Assembly: GCA_009691855.1 (NCBI GenBank)
Contig: SIAI01000009.1
Coordinates: 1-64,000, forward strand
DNA: 64,000 nt
Origin: Planctomycetota bacterium
GTDB lineage: Bacteria > Planctomycetota > UBA1135 > GCA-002686595
Direction: 5' to 3'
Position 1 is the first letter of the stretch. Each line of letters begins with the position of its first letter. Positions 7,787-20,600 of the stretch are shown here, in pieces. The translations under genes were made by a program, and so were the position numbers. The notes beneath the pieces are model-generated. The model made no database searches and was not told the DNA's origin. It was given only the letters and a program-made list of their open reading frames with translations.

Positions 7787-8940
7787 GCGACAAGCTCTCG
7801 ATCGGCGTCCTGTGCCACCCGACCTATGGTGGCTCGGGGGTGATCGCCAGCGAGCTCGCGCTGTCGCTGGCCGAGCGCGGCCACGCCGTGCACCTCTTTT
7901 CGCATCAGGTCCCGCCACGTCTCGCGCATTCGGGCGCGCTGGTGCAGATGCACGTCTCGCAGGGGCTTCCCTATCCGCTGTTCACCTCGACGCCCCACGA
8001 CCTCGCCATCACGTCCTCGATCCTGCGCGTCCACCGCGACGAGGGGCTCGACATCCTGCACGCGCACTACGCCCTGCCGCACGCGGTCTCGGCCATCCTG
8101 GCGCGCTCGGCCGCGGAAGCCGATCCCGGCCGGCCGGCGCCGCGCGTGGTGACCACGCTGCACGGCACGGACATCACGATCGTCGGCAGCGATCCCTCCT
8201 ACGCCCCGCTGACGCAGTACCTCATCTCGAGCAGCGACGCGGCCACGGCCGTGTCCGAGTCCCTCGCGCGCGATACCGAGCGACACTTTTGCCTGGGCAC
8301 GAAGCCCTGCCGCATCGAGGTGATCCACAACTTCGTGGATACCGAGCGCTTCACACCACAAGCCAAGCCCTCCAAGAGCACGGTTCCGCGCGCCGTGCAC
8401 GTCTCGAACTTCCGGCCGGTAAAGCGCGTCCCGTGGCTGATCGAGGCCTTCGCCAAGGCCACCGTTGGCACACACGCGGAGCTCGTCCTGGTGGGCGACG
8501 GTCCGGCGCGCTCGGACGCCTGCGAGACTGCGCGCAACCTCGGCCTCGGCACGCGCGTGCGCTTCCTGGGCGAGCGCGACGCGCTGCCTGAACTGCTCAG
8601 CCCGGCCGACGTCTTCTTGCTCTCGTCCTCGGAAGAGTCCTTCGGTCTCTCGGCGCTCGAGGCGATGTCCTGCGGCGTTCCGGTGGTCGCAACCGCGGTG
8701 GGTGGGGTGCCCGAGGTCATCCGTGACGGGGAGACCGGCCTGCTCAGCCCGGCCGACGACCAGGATCAGTTCGCGGCGCGCGTGGGCGAGCTGCTCTTCG
8801 ATCGCGAGCGCGCGCGGGCCATGGGACGGGCGGCGCGCGCAGACGTGCTGGCGCGCTTTGCCACCGGGCCAGTCGTGGATCGCTACGAGCAGCTCTATCG
8901 CAGCGTGCTCGCCCGCACGCGCAAGCCTTGCGGCACCTAG
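7783..8940 (+). CDS. bshA: BshA-type glycosyltransferase (GlcNAc-malate synthase)
   Basis: A 385-residue GT4 retaining glycosyltransferase. BshA joins UDP-GlcNAc and L-malate, the first step of bacillithiol synthesis. The N-terminal IGVLCHPTYGGSGVIASELA segment and TTLHGTDITIVGSDPS are typical of BshA; SNFRPVKR, VGDGPARS and the donor-binding SEESFGLSALEAMSCGVPVV stretch are GT4 landmarks. Because bshC and bshB1 lie nearby, BshA is favoured over the related MshA or a general wall glycosyltransferase. Its ATG overlaps the parA stop by 4 bp, so it is translationally coupled to parA. A cysteine desulfurase follows after 10 bp. Confidence 0.88.
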   Translation: MSDKLSIGVLCHPTYGGSGVIASELALSLAERGHAVHLFSHQVPPRLAHSGALVQMHVSQGLPYPLFTSTPHDLAITSSILRVHRDEGLDILHAHYALPHAVSAILARSAAEADPGRPAPRVVTTLHGTDITIVGSDPSYAPLTQYLISSSDAATAVSESLARDTERHFCLGTKPCRIEVIHNFVDTERFTPQAKPSKSTVPRAVHVSNFRPVKRVPWLIEAFAKATVGTHAELVLVGDGPARSDACETARNLGLGTRVRFLGERDALPELLSPADVFLLSSSEESFGLSALEAMSCGVPVVATAVGGVPEVIRDGETGLLSPADDQDQFAARVGELLFDRERARAMGRAARADVLARFATGPVVDRYEQLYRSVLARTRKPCGT

Positions 8941-8950
8941 GCGACTTGCG

Positions 8951-10105
8951 ATGAGGGTCTATCTGGATCACAACTCGACCACGCCGCTGCGCCTGGAGGT
9001 GCGCGAGCGCTGGCTCGAGGTCGTGGCGCAGGGGCTCGGAAACCCCTCCAGTCTGCACGCCTCCGGACGGCGCGCGCGCGCCTTGCTCGACGAGGCGCGC
9101 GAGCGCGTGGCGGCAGCTCTCGGCGTGCACGAGGACGAGGTCTTCTTCACCTCGGGCGCGACCGAGGCCAACAACCTGGCCCTGTTCGGCTCGCTCGAGG
9201 CCGGCGCGAGCGACGCCGGGTTGGTCACCACTACGGTCGAGCACGCTTCGGTGCTCGAGCCCGCGCGCGAGCTCGCCCGGCGTGGTCGCGCGGTCGCGTT
9301 CGTGCCGGTCGATGCTCAGGGCCTGCCCGACCCGGCCGCAGTGGCCGCCGCGGTCACGCCGAGGACGGCGCTGGTGTCGGTCGCGGCCGCGAACAACGAG
9401 ACCGGGGCGCTGCCCGACATCGCCGGGGTGGCGGCGGAGCTGCGACGTCGGGCCGGCCCTCGGCCGCGGCTCCACAGCGATGCGGTCCAGGCCCTCGGGC
9501 GCGTGCCTGTGCGGCCCAGCGAGTGGGGCGTGGACCTGGCGAGCTTCTCGGCGCACAAGATCGGCGGGCCAGCCGGGGTCGGTGTGCTCTGGCGCGCCAA
9601 GGGTGTCACCCTCGCCCCTCGCACCCACGGTGGGGGCCAGGAACTCGGGTTGCGGCCGGGGACGGAGAGCGTCGCCGGAGTCGTGGCCGCGGCCCTGGCG
9701 TTCGAGCTCGCGGTGCGCGAGCAGGCGGAGTTCGCGGCGCGCACAGGCGAGCTCGCGCGTCAGCTGTGGGCCGACCTCGCGGCGCTGCTGCCCGAGGTGC
9801 GCCTGCTCGGACCGCCGATCGATTCCCGGCGGCGGCTCCCCAACACCTTGTGCGTGCTGCTGCCCAACACGGACGGCAAGGTACTGCTGACGCGCCTCGA
9901 TCTCGCTGGGCTCGAGGTCAGCGCGGGCTCGGCGTGCGCCAGCGGCTCGATCGAGCCGTCGCATGTCCTGCTGGCGCTTGGACTCACGCGCGGCGCGGCG
10001 CGCTCGGGCCTGCGCCTCTCCCTCGGACGGAACACGACGGCATCCGATTGCAAGCTTGCGCTCGCGGTCTTCCACAAAGAGTTCGTCTCGTCGCGCGCAA
10101 CTTGA
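8951..10105 (+). CDS. Cysteine desulfurase (NifS/IscS-type)
   Basis: A 384-residue PLP enzyme that takes sulfur from cysteine as an enzyme-bound persulfide for Fe-S clusters or thio-modifications. Visible are YLDHNSTTP at the N-terminus, TSGATEANNLA, the PLP-lysine motif SAHKIGGP (near residue 203) and the persulfide loop GSACASGS (near residue 330). The GSACASG loop places it in group I (NifS/IscS-like) rather than SufS. No iscU, iscA or mnmA is adjacent. It is 10 bp after bshA, so both may be transcribed from the parA promoter; a sulfur and thiol theme links it to the bacillithiol genes. Confidence 0.9.
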   Translation: MRVYLDHNSTTPLRLEVRERWLEVVAQGLGNPSSLHASGRRARALLDEARERVAAALGVHEDEVFFTSGATEANNLALFGSLEAGASDAGLVTTTVEHASVLEPARELARRGRAVAFVPVDAQGLPDPAAVAAAVTPRTALVSVAAANNETGALPDIAGVAAELRRRAGPRPRLHSDAVQALGRVPVRPSEWGVDLASFSAHKIGGPAGVGVLWRAKGVTLAPRTHGGGQELGLRPGTESVAGVVAAALAFELAVREQAEFAARTGELARQLWADLAALLPEVRLLGPPIDSRRRLPNTLCVLLPNTDGKVLLTRLDLAGLEVSAGSACASGSIEPSHVLLALGLTRGAARSGLRLSLGRNTTASDCKLALAVFHKEFVSSRAT

Positions 10106-10156
10106 AGCAGCGTCGTCCGGTTGCGAACAACAGGCGCAACTTTGCGGACAACTCGG

Positions 10157-10185
10157 TTGACCGTCTGCGCGGTCGGCCGTGTAAT
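10157..10185 (+). promoter_or_regulatory. Candidate sigma-70 promoter of dnaA
   Basis: TTGACC (10157-10162), a 17-bp spacer and TGTAAT (10180-10185) make a near-consensus housekeeping promoter, the best such pair I found. It leaves a leader of about 170 nt before dnaA, unlike the short leaders elsewhere in the window. The rest of the 255-bp gap from 10106 to 10360 shows no gene. Confidence 0.5.
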
Positions 10186-10360
10186 GCGCGCCCGCGTCGA
10201 TGGCGAGCGTGCGTGAGCGCGTGCGTCCCGACCAGGGAAGAAGGTCCGCTGCGCCGCGAACGTCGCGGTGCGCGCGAGTCGCCGAGAGTCACCTAGCCCA
10301 TCCAATCCGAACACCCGTCGTTCCATTCGGCCACCATCCGGGGGGTTGAAGAGAGCCGCA

Positions 10361-11905
10361 ATGCCGACCTTGGACAGCGCCATTCCGCTGCCGTCCGGCG
10401 ACGAAGGCCCCACACGCGCAGCCAGCGCAGGGGTGCTCGGCGCCGCGGAGCTCGCCACGCACTGGGAGCACATCCTCGAGGTCCTGCGCGGCAGCATCCG
10501 GCGCGAGCAGTTCGAGACCTGGTTCCGGCGCGCGGCTCCGGTCGCGCTCGACGGGGCGCGCCTGACGATCGCGGTCCACAACGCCTTCGCCCGCGAATGG
10601 CTGCTCGACTACTACAAGGACGAGCTGGCCGCGGCCGCCGAGAGGGCCCTCGGCAGCGCACGCACGATCGAGATCGTGGTCGACCCCGAACGCGTGGCGT
10701 CCGTCGCTCCGGCCCGGGTCGAGCTCCCCGTCGCCGCACTTCCAGCCACCGCCCCGGCTCGCGCTGGAGCCGCGCCTGGCCTGGCCGACGCTGCGCGCGC
10801 CGACCTCGGCCGCATCGAGACGCCGCGTACCGACCTGGGGCGTGACGAGCCGGGACGCCTGCTGGGGGGCAGCGACGTCACCCTCAACCCCTACAACCGC
10901 TTCGACAACTTCGTCGTCGGCCCCTGCAATCGCTTCGCACACGCCGCTTGCGTCGGCGTCGCCGAACAGCCAGGCAAGACCTACAACCCGCTCTTCATCC
11001 ACGGCAGCTCCGGCCTGGGCAAGACGCACCTGATGCAGAGCCTCTGCCACTCGGTGCTCGCGCGCGAGCCGCGGACGCGCATCCTCTATCTCTCCTGCGA
11101 AACCTTCGTCAACCACTTCATCAGCGCCCTGGAGCATGGGAACCTCACCAAGTTCCGCGACAAGTACCGCAACGTGGGCTTGCTGGTGGTGGATGACATC
11201 CACTTGTTGGCCAACAAGGAGAAGACGCAGGAGGAGTTCTTCCACACCTTCAACACGCTCTACAACGCCGGCGCGCAGATCGTGCTCTCCTCCGACAGTC
11301 CGCCGGTCGAGATCCCGACCCTGCAGGAGCGCCTGGTGTCGCGCTTTTCCTGGGGCCTGGTCACGCAGCTCGAAACGCCCTGCTACGAGACGCGGGTCGC
11401 GATCTTGAAGCGCAAGAGCCGCGAGCGCGGACGCGAGTTGCCCGACGAACTGGCGCGCTTCCTGGCCGAGCGCATCGAAACCAACGTGCGCGAGCTGGAG
11501 GGCGCGGTGAACAAGCTCCTGGGCTTCTCCAGCTTGTCCGGCCAGGAGCTCAGCCTGCAGCTCGCCCGCCAGTGCCTGCGCGAGCTGTTCACCCTGCAGC
11601 GCGGCCAGCCCTCGATCGACGACATCCTGCGCGCCGTGACCGCGCGCTACGGAGTCAAGCTCTCCGACCTGCAGTCCAGGCGCCGGACCAACGCGATCGT
11701 CGTCCCGCGCCAGGTGGGTATGTACCTCGCCCGGCGCGTGACGCGCATGTCGCTGGAGGAGATCGGGCACTATTTCGGCGGCCGCGACCACTCCACGGTT
11801 CTGTACGCGATCGGGAAGGTCGGGCGGGTCTCGCGCGAGGACGAGGAGATGCGCCGGAACGTGACCGAGCTCCTGCTCGAGCTGGCGGGCCCGGACGGGT
11901 CCTGA
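10361..11905 (+). CDS. dnaA: Chromosomal replication initiator DnaA
   Basis: A 514-residue initiator that binds DnaA boxes and opens the origin. Domain I (about residues 25-110) includes EQFETWFRRAAP. A variable Ala-rich linker follows. The AAA+ domain III starts near NPYNRFDNFVVG and has Walker A GSSGLGKTH (about residue 215) and Walker B LLVVDDIHLL. Domain IV ends with the DnaA signature FGGRDHSTVLYAI. The start ATG 10361 is preceded by GGGGGGTTGAAGAGAG, a plausible ribosome site. The linker is longer than in E. coli. Followed by the 492-bp gap before dnaN. Confidence 0.97.
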   Translation: MPTLDSAIPLPSGDEGPTRAASAGVLGAAELATHWEHILEVLRGSIRREQFETWFRRAAPVALDGARLTIAVHNAFAREWLLDYYKDELAAAAERALGSARTIEIVVDPERVASVAPARVELPVAALPATAPARAGAAPGLADAARADLGRIETPRTDLGRDEPGRLLGGSDVTLNPYNRFDNFVVGPCNRFAHAACVGVAEQPGKTYNPLFIHGSSGLGKTHLMQSLCHSVLAREPRTRILYLSCETFVNHFISALEHGNLTKFRDKYRNVGLLVVDDIHLLANKEKTQEEFFHTFNTLYNAGAQIVLSSDSPPVEIPTLQERLVSRFSWGLVTQLETPCYETRVAILKRKSRERGRELPDELARFLAERIETNVRELEGAVNKLLGFSSLSGQELSLQLARQCLRELFTLQRGQPSIDDILRAVTARYGVKLSDLQSRRRTNAIVVPRQVGMYLARRVTRMSLEEIGHYFGGRDHSTVLYAIGKVGRVSREDEEMRRNVTELLLELAGPDGS

Positions 11906-12397
11906 AGCGGGCGCAAGCCGCCCGGTGATGCGCCCGGAAATCGGCGGGTCCCTGAGCTCTTCCGAGGCCTTCTCCGCCCCCCTTCTCTGCTATCCTCTAC
12001 GTTCTCTGTTGCCTCCCATGCGAGCTCTTCTCAGCCCCTCCCGCGACTCCCAGAACGGTCGCCGTGCGTTGCGCACAACCCGTGGATCGTCGGCGGAGAA
12101 CGCGTGGACTGCGCCCGCCCCGTGCACAGTCACCAACGGCGCGCCGCGCTCGCCGAGAGCGGAACGTTGGCAAGCGTGGACAGCGCTGTCGTTGTTCACC
12201 ACTCACTCCACGCTCCTCCGCAGCCCGCACTCGTCCTCGCAAGCGCACTCATCTCCTTGTGCGGCCGAGGCCTGCGCACTTTCGCGCGTCGCGTTCTCCA
12301 CGCTCCGCGCGACCCCTTATGAAGACGAAGAAGAATCTCTTCTCTTCTCTGAACAGAAGACAAGCCACCCCGAGTCCGACACCAAAACTGTCCTGGC
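11906..12397. other. Candidate chromosomal origin (dnaA-dnaN gap)
   Basis: This 492-bp gap has no credible gene and sits where many bacterial origins lie. Its right end (about 12310-12397) is AT-richer than its surroundings, with pyrimidine-rich runs such as CTCTTCTCTTCTCT. Weak DnaA-box-like strings occur: TTCTCCACG (12294-12302, 7 of 9), and 6-of-9 matches at 12069-12077, 12081-12089 and 12192-12200. No perfect box is present. The assignment rests mainly on position. A TATCCT at 11991-11996 may be a promoter. Confidence 0.4.
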
Positions 12398-13507
12398 ATG
12401 AAGGTTCTCTGCGCTCGCGAACGGCTCCGTGAAGGCCTGACGGTCGTCACCAGCGTCATCCCCCTGAAGAGCACTCGACCGGCGATCGAGAACGTGTGTC
12501 TCGTCGCCAGCGACGACATGCTCGAGCTCGTGGGCACCGACCTCGACGTCGCCGTACGCTACCGCGTCGCCGACGTGAAGGTCGAGGAACCCGGAACCGC
12601 GCTCATTCCGGCGCGTGTCGCGGCTGACTTCGTGCGCGACCTGACCGGCGACACGGTGCGCCTGCGCAGCAAGGGCAACGGCGAGGGTTTCGTAATCGAG
12701 TCCGGTCCGGACGATCGCTGCGAGCTCACCACGGTCGATCCCGACGAGTACCCGGTCGTGGCGCGCTTCATCGAAGAGGGTTCGTTGCCCGTGTTGGGGG
12801 CGAAGTTCACGCGCCTAGTCGCGCGCACGAGTTTCGCGGCCGCGCGCGAGGCCGGACGCTACGCGATGCACGGGATCCTCACCGAGCTCGAAGGCGACGA
12901 GCTGCGCATGATCGCGACCGACGGACGGCGGCTGGTGCTGGCCAAGGCTCCGGTCGAGGCGAGCGCGGGCGGCATCCAGCGCGCGATCGTGCCCACCAAG
13001 GGCATGATGCTCTTCTGCAAGGTCATCGACGACCCGACCGAGATGGTGCGCATCCACTTCGGTGAGAACCAATTCGGGTTGAAGACCTCCAAGGCCGAAG
13101 TCTACGCGCGCCTGATCGACGGCGAGTTCCCGCGCTATTCGGCGGTCATCCCAGCCATGACCCAGAACACCTTCGAGGCCGACGCGCAGGCCCTGCACCA
13201 GAAGCTCAAGCTGGTGGCCAACGTGACCAGCGCCGACACGCGCGCGGTCAAGCTCTCGATCGGCAAGGAACGCATCACCATTTACGGCCGCTCGGCCGCG
13301 ATGGGCGAGGCCAGCGCCTCGCTGGACGTGATTTTCGACGGCAAGCCGACCGACATCGCCTTCAACCCGGATTACCTGATCGACGGGCTGAAGAACTGCG
13401 AGCTGCAGAACGTGCGCTTCGAGTTCAACGAGAAAAACAACCCCGGCAAGTTCACCCTCGGGGAGGACTACACCTACGTCGTGATGCCGATCACGATCGA
13501 CACCTGA
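12398..13507 (+). CDS. dnaN: DNA polymerase III beta sliding clamp
   Basis: A 369-residue clamp subunit that forms a dimeric ring around DNA and tethers the replicative polymerase. Three clamp-fold repeats fit the length. Typical segments are VTSVIPLKSTRPAIENV at the N-terminus, EGDELRMIATDGRRLVLAK in the middle, and the C-terminal NPDYLIDGLKN with the ending YVVMPITI. The order dnaA-dnaN-dciA-gyrB is the conserved origin-proximal layout, with recF missing. Confidence 0.96.
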   Translation: MKVLCARERLREGLTVVTSVIPLKSTRPAIENVCLVASDDMLELVGTDLDVAVRYRVADVKVEEPGTALIPARVAADFVRDLTGDTVRLRSKGNGEGFVIESGPDDRCELTTVDPDEYPVVARFIEEGSLPVLGAKFTRLVARTSFAAAREAGRYAMHGILTELEGDELRMIATDGRRLVLAKAPVEASAGGIQRAIVPTKGMMLFCKVIDDPTEMVRIHFGENQFGLKTSKAEVYARLIDGEFPRYSAVIPAMTQNTFEADAQALHQKLKLVANVTSADTRAVKLSIGKERITIYGRSAAMGEASASLDVIFDGKPTDIAFNPDYLIDGLKNCELQNVRFEFNEKNNPGKFTLGEDYTYVVMPITIDT

Positions 13508-13581
13508 GCGCGCGAGCAGATCCGGTCGCGCTACGCGCGGTCGCTCGAAGTTTTCCGGTCGCGCGGAACGCGTGGCCCCCA

Positions 13582-16406
<2,825 letters not shown>

Positions 16407-16417
16407 GCGCACGAGCC

Positions 16418-16440
16418 AGAACGTCGCATCGCGGCGTTCT
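16418..16440 (+). terminator. Hairpin downstream of gyrB
   Basis: AGAACGTCGC (16418-16427) pairs with GCGGCGTTCT (16431-16440) over a 3-nt loop, with one G-U pair. It begins 12 nt after the gyrB stop. Its flank TGAGCGCACGAGCCAGAA resembles the start of the 3'-end repeats at 33908-34042 and 47199-47332. Confidence 0.55.
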
Positions 16441-16593
16441 CCTCGAGGGCTTAGCCGGTCGAAGAACCAGGAGGACCTCTCCTGGGGTCCCAGGACGCTG
16501 CGGTGGGAAAAAACTCACCCGAGCGCTCGGCGACATTCCTTTCGAGTCGGCCGCACCCCTCGGCCGATAGGAAGCCGTCCGATCCCCCAAGTA

Positions 16594-17250
16594 ATGGCGA
16601 AAAGCGTCCAACGGTTCGACTACGCGCGCTTCGGCGAGGCCCTGGTCGAGCGCAACCTGATCGACCGCGACGTGCTCAGCCACGTCCTCAACCAGGTCAC
16701 GCAGACCCGCTCGCTCCTGCCCGAGGTGCTCGTGCGCGAGAACCTCGTCTCCGACTGGGAGGTCGCGCGCGTCGCGTGCGAGCTCTACCACCTGCCGTTC
16801 CTGACGGTCGATCACTATCCGCCCTCGAAGACGGCGCTGGACGGTTACGACCTCGCGTACCTGCGCCACTTCGCGCTCGTGCCACTCGATCGCTACGGCG
16901 GGCTCGTGACCGTGATCATGCCGGGGCTGGTGCCCTCGGAAGTGCTCGACGGCCTGCGCCCAGCGCAGGGCGGACGCGTGCTGCCGGTGGTGGGCTTGGT
17001 GGCCTCGAATCGGCGCTGGCTCGAGGAGCGTCTCGCGCCGCAGAAGGGTGCCGCCGCGCCGCCGTTCGCGTCCGCCAAGCCGGGTCACGGCGCCGGCAAG
17101 CCTGCGCTGCAGAACGTGCGCGCACCGATCCCCGCCGCGGCGCAGGACGAAGAAGCCCTGCAGCTCGGTGGCGAGGAGGACTGGGGCAACCTGTTCGACG
17201 CCGGCGACGAGGCCGTTCAGCTCGATCTCAAGAAGCCGCGCCGGCCGTAG
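16594..17250 (+). CDS. Orphan MshEN/GspE-N-like protein without ATPase
   Basis: A 218-residue protein resembling only the N-terminal domain of type II secretion/type IV pilus ATPases (GspE, PilB, MshE). The stretch FGEALVERNLIDRDVLSHVL, then LLPEVLVRENLVSDWEVARV and LYHLPFL, follows the MshEN pattern, and residues ~85-150 (LRHFALVPLDRYGGLVTVIM) fit its second half. No Walker A or B motif follows; the last ~70 residues are Pro/Ala-rich and acidic. MshEN domains of some ATPases bind c-di-GMP. A stand-alone copy could be a c-di-GMP sensor or adaptor, which is inference. Its 3' end overlaps the convergent tat-like gene by 23 bp. Confidence 0.6.
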   Translation: MAKSVQRFDYARFGEALVERNLIDRDVLSHVLNQVTQTRSLLPEVLVRENLVSDWEVARVACELYHLPFLTVDHYPPSKTALDGYDLAYLRHFALVPLDRYGGLVTVIMPGLVPSEVLDGLRPAQGGRVLPVVGLVASNRRWLEERLAPQKGAAAPPFASAKPGHGAGKPALQNVRAPIPAAAQDEEALQLGGEEDWGNLFDAGDEAVQLDLKKPRRP

Positions 17251-17647
17251 GGCTCGACGGAGCGTCGTCGTCTGCTTGCGGCTGCGGCGCGATGGGCGGA
17301 GTCGCGGGCGCTGACTCGGAGGCCGCCGGATTCACGGGTGGCGCGAGGGCCGGCAACGGAGCGCTCGCCGGCGGAGCCACGGGGTAGGGCGTCGCGCGCG
17401 GCAGGTTGCCGCCGCCCGCTTCGGTGCGCCGCGCCTCCCACTCGGCCTCGCGCACGGTGCGCTCGATGTTGCGTAGCTCGCGATCGATGCCCGTGTCGCG
17501 GCGCAGGCCGTCGACCGCGCCGCGCAGCTTGCGCACCTGCAGGTAGGCCTTGCTCGCCGCCTGTGGCAGATCCTTGCCAAACACGAGCACGCCCACGACG
17601 GCGATCACCACCAGCTCGAACACGCCGATGTCCAGGAACGCCAGCAT
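17228..17647 (-). CDS. TatA/TatB-like twin-arginine translocase component
   Basis: A 139-residue protein with one N-terminal membrane helix (IGVFELVVIAVVGVLVFG), the FGKDLP hinge and a following amphipathic region, the standard TatA/B layout. A charged helix then a Pro/Ala-rich tail follow. The long tail fits TatB better than TatA, but the two cannot be told apart here. The start ATG 17647 places the helix right after MLAFLD; a codon at 17668 would add 7 residues. It is 30 bp after the lptD-like gene on the same strand, so it may be the last gene of the kdsD-kdsC-lptD run. tatC is not in the window. Confidence 0.75.
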   Translation of the reverse strand: MLAFLDIGVFELVVIAVVGVLVFGKDLPQAASKAYLQVRKLRGAVDGLRRDTGIDRELRNIERTVREAEWEARRTEAGGGNLPRATPYPVAPPASAPLPALAPPVNPAASESAPATPPIAPQPQADDDAPSSPTAGAAS

Positions 17648-17677
17648 GGCCGCGGATCCTACCACCACGGCGCGGAC

Positions 17678-20600
17678 TCACCAGGGAACATAGCCGATGC
17701 GCTGGGGGTGATAGCCGAAGCGCGGACGCACGCTGAGGCCTATGGACGAGCCCTCGCCCTCGCGGAAGCTCGTGTCGAATTCGAACACGAGGTCGTGCGC
17801 GTAGCGCCGCAGTCCGAGGCGCGTGTCCAGGCGCTGGTTCTCGAGCAGCGAGAAGGACTGGCGCGCCTCGAACTCCCACTTCTCCGTCCAGCGATAGAGC
17901 CCCGACACCGAGGCCGCCTCGAACAGCGGTTGCATGTCCGAGTCCAGGCCGCGCTGGTGCGAGAACTGCACGCCCCACTCCTCGCCGAAGTGCGTGCCGA
18001 AGGAGAGCAACGAGTAGACCGTGCGCTTCGTCTCCAGGTCGTAGCGCCCGTCGTGGAAGAGCTCGAACTCCTGTCCGGCCGGCTGCAGCACCAGGCGCCC
18101 GAAGACCTCCAGCGGCAGCCAGCCATCCGCTCGTCCGTCCGAGCGCGAGCTGGCGTGCGTGGCCGCGAGGTCGATGTCGATCAGCGAGCCCTCGGTATCG
18201 GCCTCGAAGCGCCCGCGCGTGCCGAAGCGCAGGAAGTCGCCGCTGAGCACGCGCTCCACGTCGTCGAACACCACCGGATCGCCGCCGTCGTCCGCGCGCG
18301 CGAGTTCGGAGCGGTATTCGGCGAAGGGCGCGAGCTGGTGCAGCTTGCCGTTCGCGCCACGCTTCCAGAACGTCGCGCCCAGGCGCGCGCCGCCCTCGGC
18401 CAGGAGCCGCGAGGGCGAGTCCGACTCCTCGACGCCCGCGCTCCAGGCGGTGGCGCGGCCAGACACGAAGGGCGTCAGCTTCCAGCCCGCGCCCAGCGCC
18501 ACGGGCAGCTCGAGGCCCTGGCTCGTGTCGGCGCGCAGCGCCTCGCGCTCGCCCAGGCCGTCCAGCGCACCGAAGCCGTGATCGGGCGTGTCGTCGAAGC
18601 TGAGCGGCAGCTCGAAGGGACTCTGCGGAGCCGTACCCACGCGCCGGCGCAGGTATTCGGCGCGCGCATCGCCAGTGTGCAGCAGTGACAGCGGGCCCAG
18701 CGTGAAGAGCGGGCTGCGGCCGCGGTAGGCGCTGACCGAGGGCAGCTCCTCGATGTCGGTGCGGAAGTCGTCGATGCGCAGCTTGGCCGTGGCCTGGACG
18801 AAGTACTCTTCCTGGCTGCGGCGCCACTGCACGTAGGTCTCGGAGCGCTCGTAGCGCAGGAACTGGCCCTCGAAGAACTCCGCCTGCACGCCGGCGTCGC
18901 TCTGGTCGCTGTAGGAGAAGCTCAGCGCGCTCTTGCCGTGGTCGAAGTACGCCTGGCTGCGGATCCAGCTCCGCAGCGCGTTGCGCTCGTCCTCTGGCAC
19001 GCGCACGAAGCCCCGGTCCGCGCCCGTGTCGCCCACCAGCCCGACATAGAGGTCGAACCAGTAGTCTTGCTTCGACTCGATCTCCAGGCCCAGATCGAGC
19101 AGGCCACCGCGCGAGCCGAGGTACGCGCCGTCGACCTTGTAGTGCGCGTTGACCCTGGAGCGCGGCTTCTCGGGCGTGGGCGCGGTGGGCCCCTGCGCGG
19201 GCTCGTTCTCGTCCTTCTTTCCGCCCCAGCGCGCCAGCTTGTCGAATAGCTCGCCGATGGCGTCCGCAGGCCGCGTGAACCCGAACGAGAACAGGGTCCC
19301 GAAGCGCGCCGAGTTGGCCAAGCTCAGCGTGGGCAGGATCGGCTGCAGCTCCTCGTCCGTGGCAAAGTCGATCGTCGGCAGCGGGACGCGCAGCAAGCCG
19401 TACAGCTCGACGCGGTTGTCCTCCAGGCGCAGCTGGTAGTGGGCTTTGCCTGGCTCGACGATGGGCTTGATCGACAGGTTGCCCGTGACCACGCTGACGT
19501 GCGGCTCGTCGAAGGAACAAGCGGTCACGGTGGCGCGGTCGGCGCGCAGCTCGCCCTCGCTGGAGAGGCGCAGCCAGTCGGCCTTGACGATCATCTTCTC
19601 CTGGCGCTGGCCCATGAACTGGCCGCCCATGTTGACCGTCGCGCGCGCCAGCCAGCCGAGCTCTGAGGCCAGGTCGAGGTAGATCGCGTCGGCGCGCGCC
19701 AGCAGCTCGCCTTCGCTCAGCACTTCGACCGGGCCCTCGAAGTAGATCTCGCGCAAGAGGTTCGAGATGCCGGCCTCGTGGAAGATCGACAGCACCTCGG
19801 TCGGGCGCTGGCGCAGCGACTGCATGCGTTTCAGCGCCGACTGCAGGCCCACCAGCAACTCGTCGCGGCGCTCGGCGTCCTGGAAGCCCTCGCGGTTCAG
19901 CCACAGGATGGCCCAGCTCGCGCGCAGCGCCGATTCGAAATGCGCGGTGTGGAACACGGGCTCCTGGATCACCAGCACGACCGAGTCGAGCTCCAGCAGC
20001 GTCGAGACCGAGAGGAAGTCCACCGACCAGTCGTCGCCGTTGTCCGGCTTCGCGGCGAGCGGAGGGCTCAGCATGCGCCCGCGCCCGGTGCCGACCAGGA
20101 TCTGCAGCACGGGATCGAACTCGACCCACTCGGTCTCCAGCCGCGCTCCGCCGAACTCAAACGTCGCCGGCGCGCCGTCCAGGCGCAGCAGGCCGGTCGC
20201 GCGCCGCACAGAGAGACGCTCGCCGCGCGCGCGCAGGCCCTCGCTCAGGCGGAAGTCGACGTGCCCGCGCGCGGTGAGCGAGTCGATCTGGTCTTCGGCG
20301 CTCGCGTCCGAATCCTGGCCCGCGAGCCGGCCGACCAGCACGACCTCGTCGGCGTCGAGCGTGAACGGCATGCGCGCCGCCGTCGCGCCGCTGGCGCGCA
20401 CGCCGCCCGACAGCACCACGCCGCTCTGCTCGTCGGCCGCCAAGTGCTCGGCGCGCGCGCGCAGGCCGAGCGTGCGCAGCTCCGGCTGCTCGGCGAACAG
20501 GCGCAGGGCTTCGGTGTCGCTGGGCTCGAAGTCGAGGCGCGTGGCCGTGAGGCGGAACGGCATCTGCTCCTCTGAGCGCCCGAACAGCGTCACGCGTCCA

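Noticed and set aside
11925-12401. 158-codon frame filling the dnaA-dnaN gap, with its stop overlapping the dnaN ATG
   Set aside because: Ser/Arg/Thr/Cys-rich composition unlike real proteins here, no recognisable motif, and the region is the expected place for an origin.
17217-20129. Very long open frame in another minus-strand phase inside the lptD-like gene
   Set aside because: Arg/Ala-rich shadow caused by high GC; the lptD-like frame has clear motifs over the same bases.
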